From Mesorhizobium loti CJ3sym (GTDB lineage: Bacteria > Pseudomonadota > Alphaproteobacteria > Rhizobiales > Rhizobiaceae): a stretch of 64,000 nt of DNA. Below the pieces are notes generated by a model, which worked only from the letters and a program-made list of their open reading frames with translations, did no database searches and was not told where the DNA came from. Below, one piece after another: positions 63,680 to 64,000 of the stretch; positions within the stretch are counted from its first letter, which is position 1, and the number at the start of each line of letters is the position of its first letter. The DNA is taken from contig NZ_AXAL01000006.1 of the NCBI RefSeq assembly GCF_000472785.1, forward strand, positions 208-64,207. Reading direction: 5' to 3'. Made by a program: the position numbers and the translations under genes.

Positions 63680-64000
63680 TGGATCAGGTGTCACCGGTGC
63701 CGTTTTCATCGGCGGATTTTCGCGCGCGCTTTGCCGCGCAGCCGCAAGCGCATGCCGACGACGATTACGGCGATCATCGCTTCAATCCCGGCCATCCGCG
63801 CCTTAACCAGGGCAAGCCACTGCGCAATGCCGCAGTGCTGATCCCGGTGGTCGATCACCAGGGCGAAGCGACGGTTCTTCTGACCAAGCGGGCGGAGAAG
63901 CTGCGCAGCCATTCCGGGCAGGTGGCATTCCCCGGCGGTACCATCGATGCGACCGATGCGAGCCCGGAAGCCGCGGCGCTGCGCGAGACCTTCGAGGAGG
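63676..64000 (+). CDS. CoA-pyrophosphatase-type Nudix hydrolase, cut by window edge
   Basis: N-terminal 108 residues are present. NAAVLIPVVDHQGEATVLLT is followed by KRAEKLRSHSGQVAFPGG and the Nudix box GTIDATDASPEAAALRETFE at the edge. The phrase LTKRAEKLRSHSGQVAFPGG is the UPF0035 signature of coenzyme-A pyrophosphatases (NudL/YeaB type), which cleave CoA to phosphopantetheine and 3',5'-ADP. The start overlaps the DUF1285 stop; ATG at 63676 or 63679 are both possible. The C-terminus lies beyond the window. Confidence 0.9.
   Translation, partial: MMDQVSPVPFSSADFRARFAAQPQAHADDDYGDHRFNPGHPRLNQGKPLRNAAVLIPVVDHQGEATVLLTKRAEKLRSHSGQVAFPGGTIDATDASPEAAALRETFEE

Overview
The window is dense, GC-rich chromosomal DNA with short intergenic gaps. 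It most likely comes from an alphaproteobacterium of the order Rhizobiales, and Mesorhizobium is the best guess. The evidence is a fused trpE(G) anthranilate synthase behind a WWW leader peptide, a NolR-like ArsR regulator, a choXWV choline transporter, an alphaproteobacterial ClpS, and several kinds of rhizobial intergenic palindrome. No rRNA, tRNA, CRISPR array or nod box was recognised. The genus call is inference from gene content, not from a search.

Layout. 1-0.56 kb: 3' part of an IS481-type transposase. 0.56-9.5 kb: mostly single housekeeping or accessory genes (TrmH-type RNA methylase, NolR-like regulator, HugZ-like haem protein, SDR, GNAT, glutathionyl-hydroquinone reductase-type GST, Nudix, metallophosphoesterase, alpha/beta hydrolase). 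9.7-13.9 kb: a TPR regulator-like membrane protein, then leuA with an upstream leucine-rich leader peptide and hairpin. 14.0-16.3 kb: a tight ATP-grasp / esterase / SnoaL-like operon. 16.3-20.6 kb: a divergent MFS/LysR pair and a siderophore-interacting reductase. 20.7-24.5 kb: a monooxygenase, an SDR, a DsrE-like protein, an internally duplicated secreted protein and a frameshifted DUF4272 gene. 24.5-27.9 kb: a CDF metal transporter and trpE(G) with a trpL attenuator. 28-37.3 kb: PEP-mutase-like enzyme, deacylase, MFS, flavin disulfide reductase, DUF4126, acetyltransferase, GlxA regulator with isochorismatase, and fhs.

37.6-44.6 kb holds the least understood block. Five minus-strand genes appear to form one operon: a coiled-coil protein, an uncharacterised protein, an AAA ATPase, another uncharacterised protein and a DUF2333 membrane protein. 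Two palindromic repeats sit inside it. 44.9-51.3 kb carries cytochrome c, a LysR/EamA divergent pair, tdk and the choXWV choline ABC transporter, with a terminator between choX and choW. 51.3-56 kb carries a two-component system, three small envelope proteins and clpS. 56.0-62.9 kb is a MoxR / DUF58 / DUF4159-BatA / amidotransferase-like membrane operon. The window ends in DUF1285 and a truncated CoA-pyrophosphatase-type Nudix gene.

Two amino-acid operons (leu and trp) look controlled by ribosome-mediated leader-peptide attenuation. Several divergent regulator/target pairs carry candidate operators. Three genes (5530-6441, 23574-24264, 51318-51803) look poorer in GC than their neighbours and may be later acquisitions. 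All functional statements rest on reading motifs by eye; no database search was run.
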